Shown piece after piece: positions 30,032 through 31,143 of a stretch of 31,143 nucleotides of DNA. Both the position numbers and the translations under genes were made by a program. The notes under the pieces were generated by a model. The model did not search any database, had not been told where the DNA came from, and saw only the letters and a program-made list of their open reading frames with translations. Source of the stretch: an uncultured Clostridia bacterium (GTDB lineage Bacteria > Bacillota > Clostridia > Oscillospirales > Acutalibacteraceae). The stretch lies in the NCBI GenBank assembly GCA_937892525.1, contig CALAEV010000028.1, positions 1 to 31,143 of the forward strand. Direction: 5' to 3'. The first letter of the stretch is position 1. Every line of letters starts with the position of its first letter.

Positions 30032-31143
30032 CTAACCGCTAACTACCTTATCGAGCAGTCGTGCGGAAGTACGCTTCGCCTCTCTTGTAGAGTGAGCGTA
30101 GACATTCATCGTGGTACTGACATCAGAGTGACCTAAAAGCTCCTGCACATCCTTCGGCGCCGCTCCGTTTGAGAGCAAATTACTTGTGAATGTGTGACGC
30201 AGTTGGTGGAAATGAAACCCTTCGAGTCCCTCTACCTTTTTGCTTGCTCGCTTACACATAATGCCGATGGTGCTTGGCGATTCATACGCTCCGTCCGGTC
30301 TTAGGCACACGAAGGAAATCTCCTTGTATCCCTCGGGAGTCTTCTCATTTCGCGGAATAGTATAGACCTCGTAGTATGTACGGTCTTTCTCCTTAACCTC
30401 AATGTAGTAGTTAAGGCAGAACAGTTCGCCGTATTTGAATCGGTTTTTGTGCTGTTCAAGTTTGGCTGTTCGCAGAATCTCTGCCAGGGTGTCACAGAAG
30501 TCCACCGTGCGGACTTTCCTGCGTTTGGTAGCCCCTATCTCGGTTTTGTGCCTTGCGTTGTTGTAGCGCATACTGCGGCGTACCGTAAGGTACTGCTTTT
30601 CAAGATTTACGTCTTGCCAAGTTAAGCCACAGACCTCGCCAATGCGAAGTCCTGTGTAGTATGCGATCTGTATGGGGAGCAGTGCGGGGTTGTCCTTTGC
30701 TTTTAGAAAATCCTCAAGCTTCAGATACATTTCGTGAGTCAGCGTCGGTATGGTAGCAACATCTCCGTTATCATCCGAGAACAATTCGTAATCATCCTTT
30801 TTCCCACGCCAAACGACGTACTGCATCGGATTAAAGGAAATCATACGCTTGGGGAATACTGCAAAGCGAAACGCGCTTTGCAGAACGGCGGAGAACAATC
30901 GCAAGTAACCTTTGCTGAGTGCCTTCGCTGTTGTGCCGTCCGGATTTACTCCGCCGAAGCTGAGCTGATCCATGAACGTCTGCAGATGGTCGGCAGTCAC
31001 ACTTTTCAGTTTTCGATTGCTGATGGGAAATTGCTTAATGCGGTTGACGGTGCCTTGATAGGACATTACCGTACCGTTGCTTAGATTGCCGGGCTTCAGT
31101 TCTTCCTCTACCCACATATCCAGCAGCATACCCACCGTTGCGT
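30032..31143 (-). CDS. Tyrosine recombinase (integrase), N-terminus cut by window edge
   Basis: A phage/ICE-type site-specific recombinase; 370 codons are in the window and the frame runs open through the right edge, so GTG 31135 is not the real start. The part present begins in the core-binding (SAM-like) domain (MWVEEELKPGNLSNGTVMSY). The catalytic domain follows: Arg in YYTGLRIGEVCGLTWQDV, H-x-x-R in FHFHQLRHTFTSNLLS, His in VQELLGHSDVSTTMN, and nucleophilic Tyr in MNVYAHSTREA. A Tn916-Int-like DNA-binding domain may precede it off-window. Base composition differs from the neighbours: a hand count of 30121-30180 gives 32 G/C in 60, against 20 in 60 at 29761-29820. This indicates recent transfer. 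Confidence 0.93.
   Translation of the reverse strand, partial: ATVGMLLDMWVEEELKPGNLSNGTVMSYQGTVNRIKQFPISNRKLKSVTADHLQTFMDQLSFGGVNPDGTTAKALSKGYLRLFSAVLQSAFRFAVFPKRMISFNPMQYVVWRGKKDDYELFSDDNGDVATIPTLTHEMYLKLEDFLKAKDNPALLPIQIAYYTGLRIGEVCGLTWQDVNLEKQYLTVRRSMRYNNARHKTEIGATKRRKVRTVDFCDTLAEILRTAKLEQHKNRFKYGELFCLNYYIEVKEKDRTYYEVYTIPRNEKTPEGYKEISFVCLRPDGAYESPSTIGIMCKRASKKVEGLEGFHFHQLRHTFTSNLLSNGAAPKDVQELLGHSDVSTTMNVYAHSTREAKRTSARLLDKVVSG

Noticed and set aside
1..31143. CRISPR array or insertion sequence
   Set aside because: No regularly spaced repeats and no transposase reading frame were seen; the only mobile-element gene is the tyrosine recombinase at the right edge.

Overview
The window looks like chromosome of a low-G+C anaerobic gut Clostridia, probably Ruminococcaceae/Oscillospiraceae-like. 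This rests on the A+T-rich base composition, strong AGGAGG-type ribosome binding sites, a SCIFF ranthipeptide with its radical SAM maturase (a near-universal mark of Clostridia), PPi-dependent pyruvate phosphate dikinase, and several genes for host-glycan sugars. No tool was run; every assignment comes from reading motifs in the translated sequence. Taxonomy below the class is inference.

Layout. 1-1714 (minus): 5' two thirds of ppdK, running off the left edge. 1914-5286 (plus): a cytoplasmic GH89 alpha-N-acetylglucosaminidase-like enzyme and a membrane-anchored metallophosphoesterase. 5387-11977 (minus): a tight nadB-nadC-folC-GH38 alpha-mannosidase operon. 12134-13376 (minus): two unrecognised membrane-anchored proteins. 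13550-16531 (plus): SCIFF precursor, hairpin attenuator, radical SAM/SPASM maturase, and an Orn/Lys/Arg decarboxylase-family PLP enzyme whose ribosome binding site and start codon are tandemly duplicated. 16564-17031 (minus): a small orphan gene. 17160-18675 (plus): tRNA-Arg(ACG), a terminator, then an M20 peptidase. 18791-23133 (plus): L-fucose operon fucI-fucA-fucU-kinase. 23274-27456: two GPH-family sugar symporters, convergent, with a leucine-rich-repeat lipoprotein between them. 27599-29881 (plus): a PAP2 phosphatase and a class B penicillin-binding protein. 30032-31143 (minus): a tyrosine recombinase, visibly richer in G+C, marking the end of an integrated element that continues to the right.

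How the genes fit together. Fucose, alpha-GlcNAc and alpha-mannose are all sugars of mucin and N-glycans. The two glycosidases lack signal peptides, so they probably act inside the cell on short glycans imported by symporters such as the two GPH proteins. Fucose would be isomerised, phosphorylated and cleaved to DHAP and lactaldehyde, and PPDK links glycolytic phosphoenolpyruvate to pyruvate. The SCIFF locus is the RiPP system of the window. Its core carries Gly where characterised SCIFF peptides have the Thr that accepts the thioether, and its maturase is separated from it by a terminator-like hairpin.

Regulation. Most promoters that can be read share a TTGAC-like -35, a 17-18 bp spacer and an extended TGN -10. 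Three gene pairs (SCIFF/maturase, tRNA/M20 peptidase, PAP2/PBP) have a terminator-like hairpin just before the second gene with no room for a new promoter, so those second genes seem to depend on read-through. No stretch of more than 300 bases lacks a gene. There is no CRISPR array, insertion sequence or rRNA.
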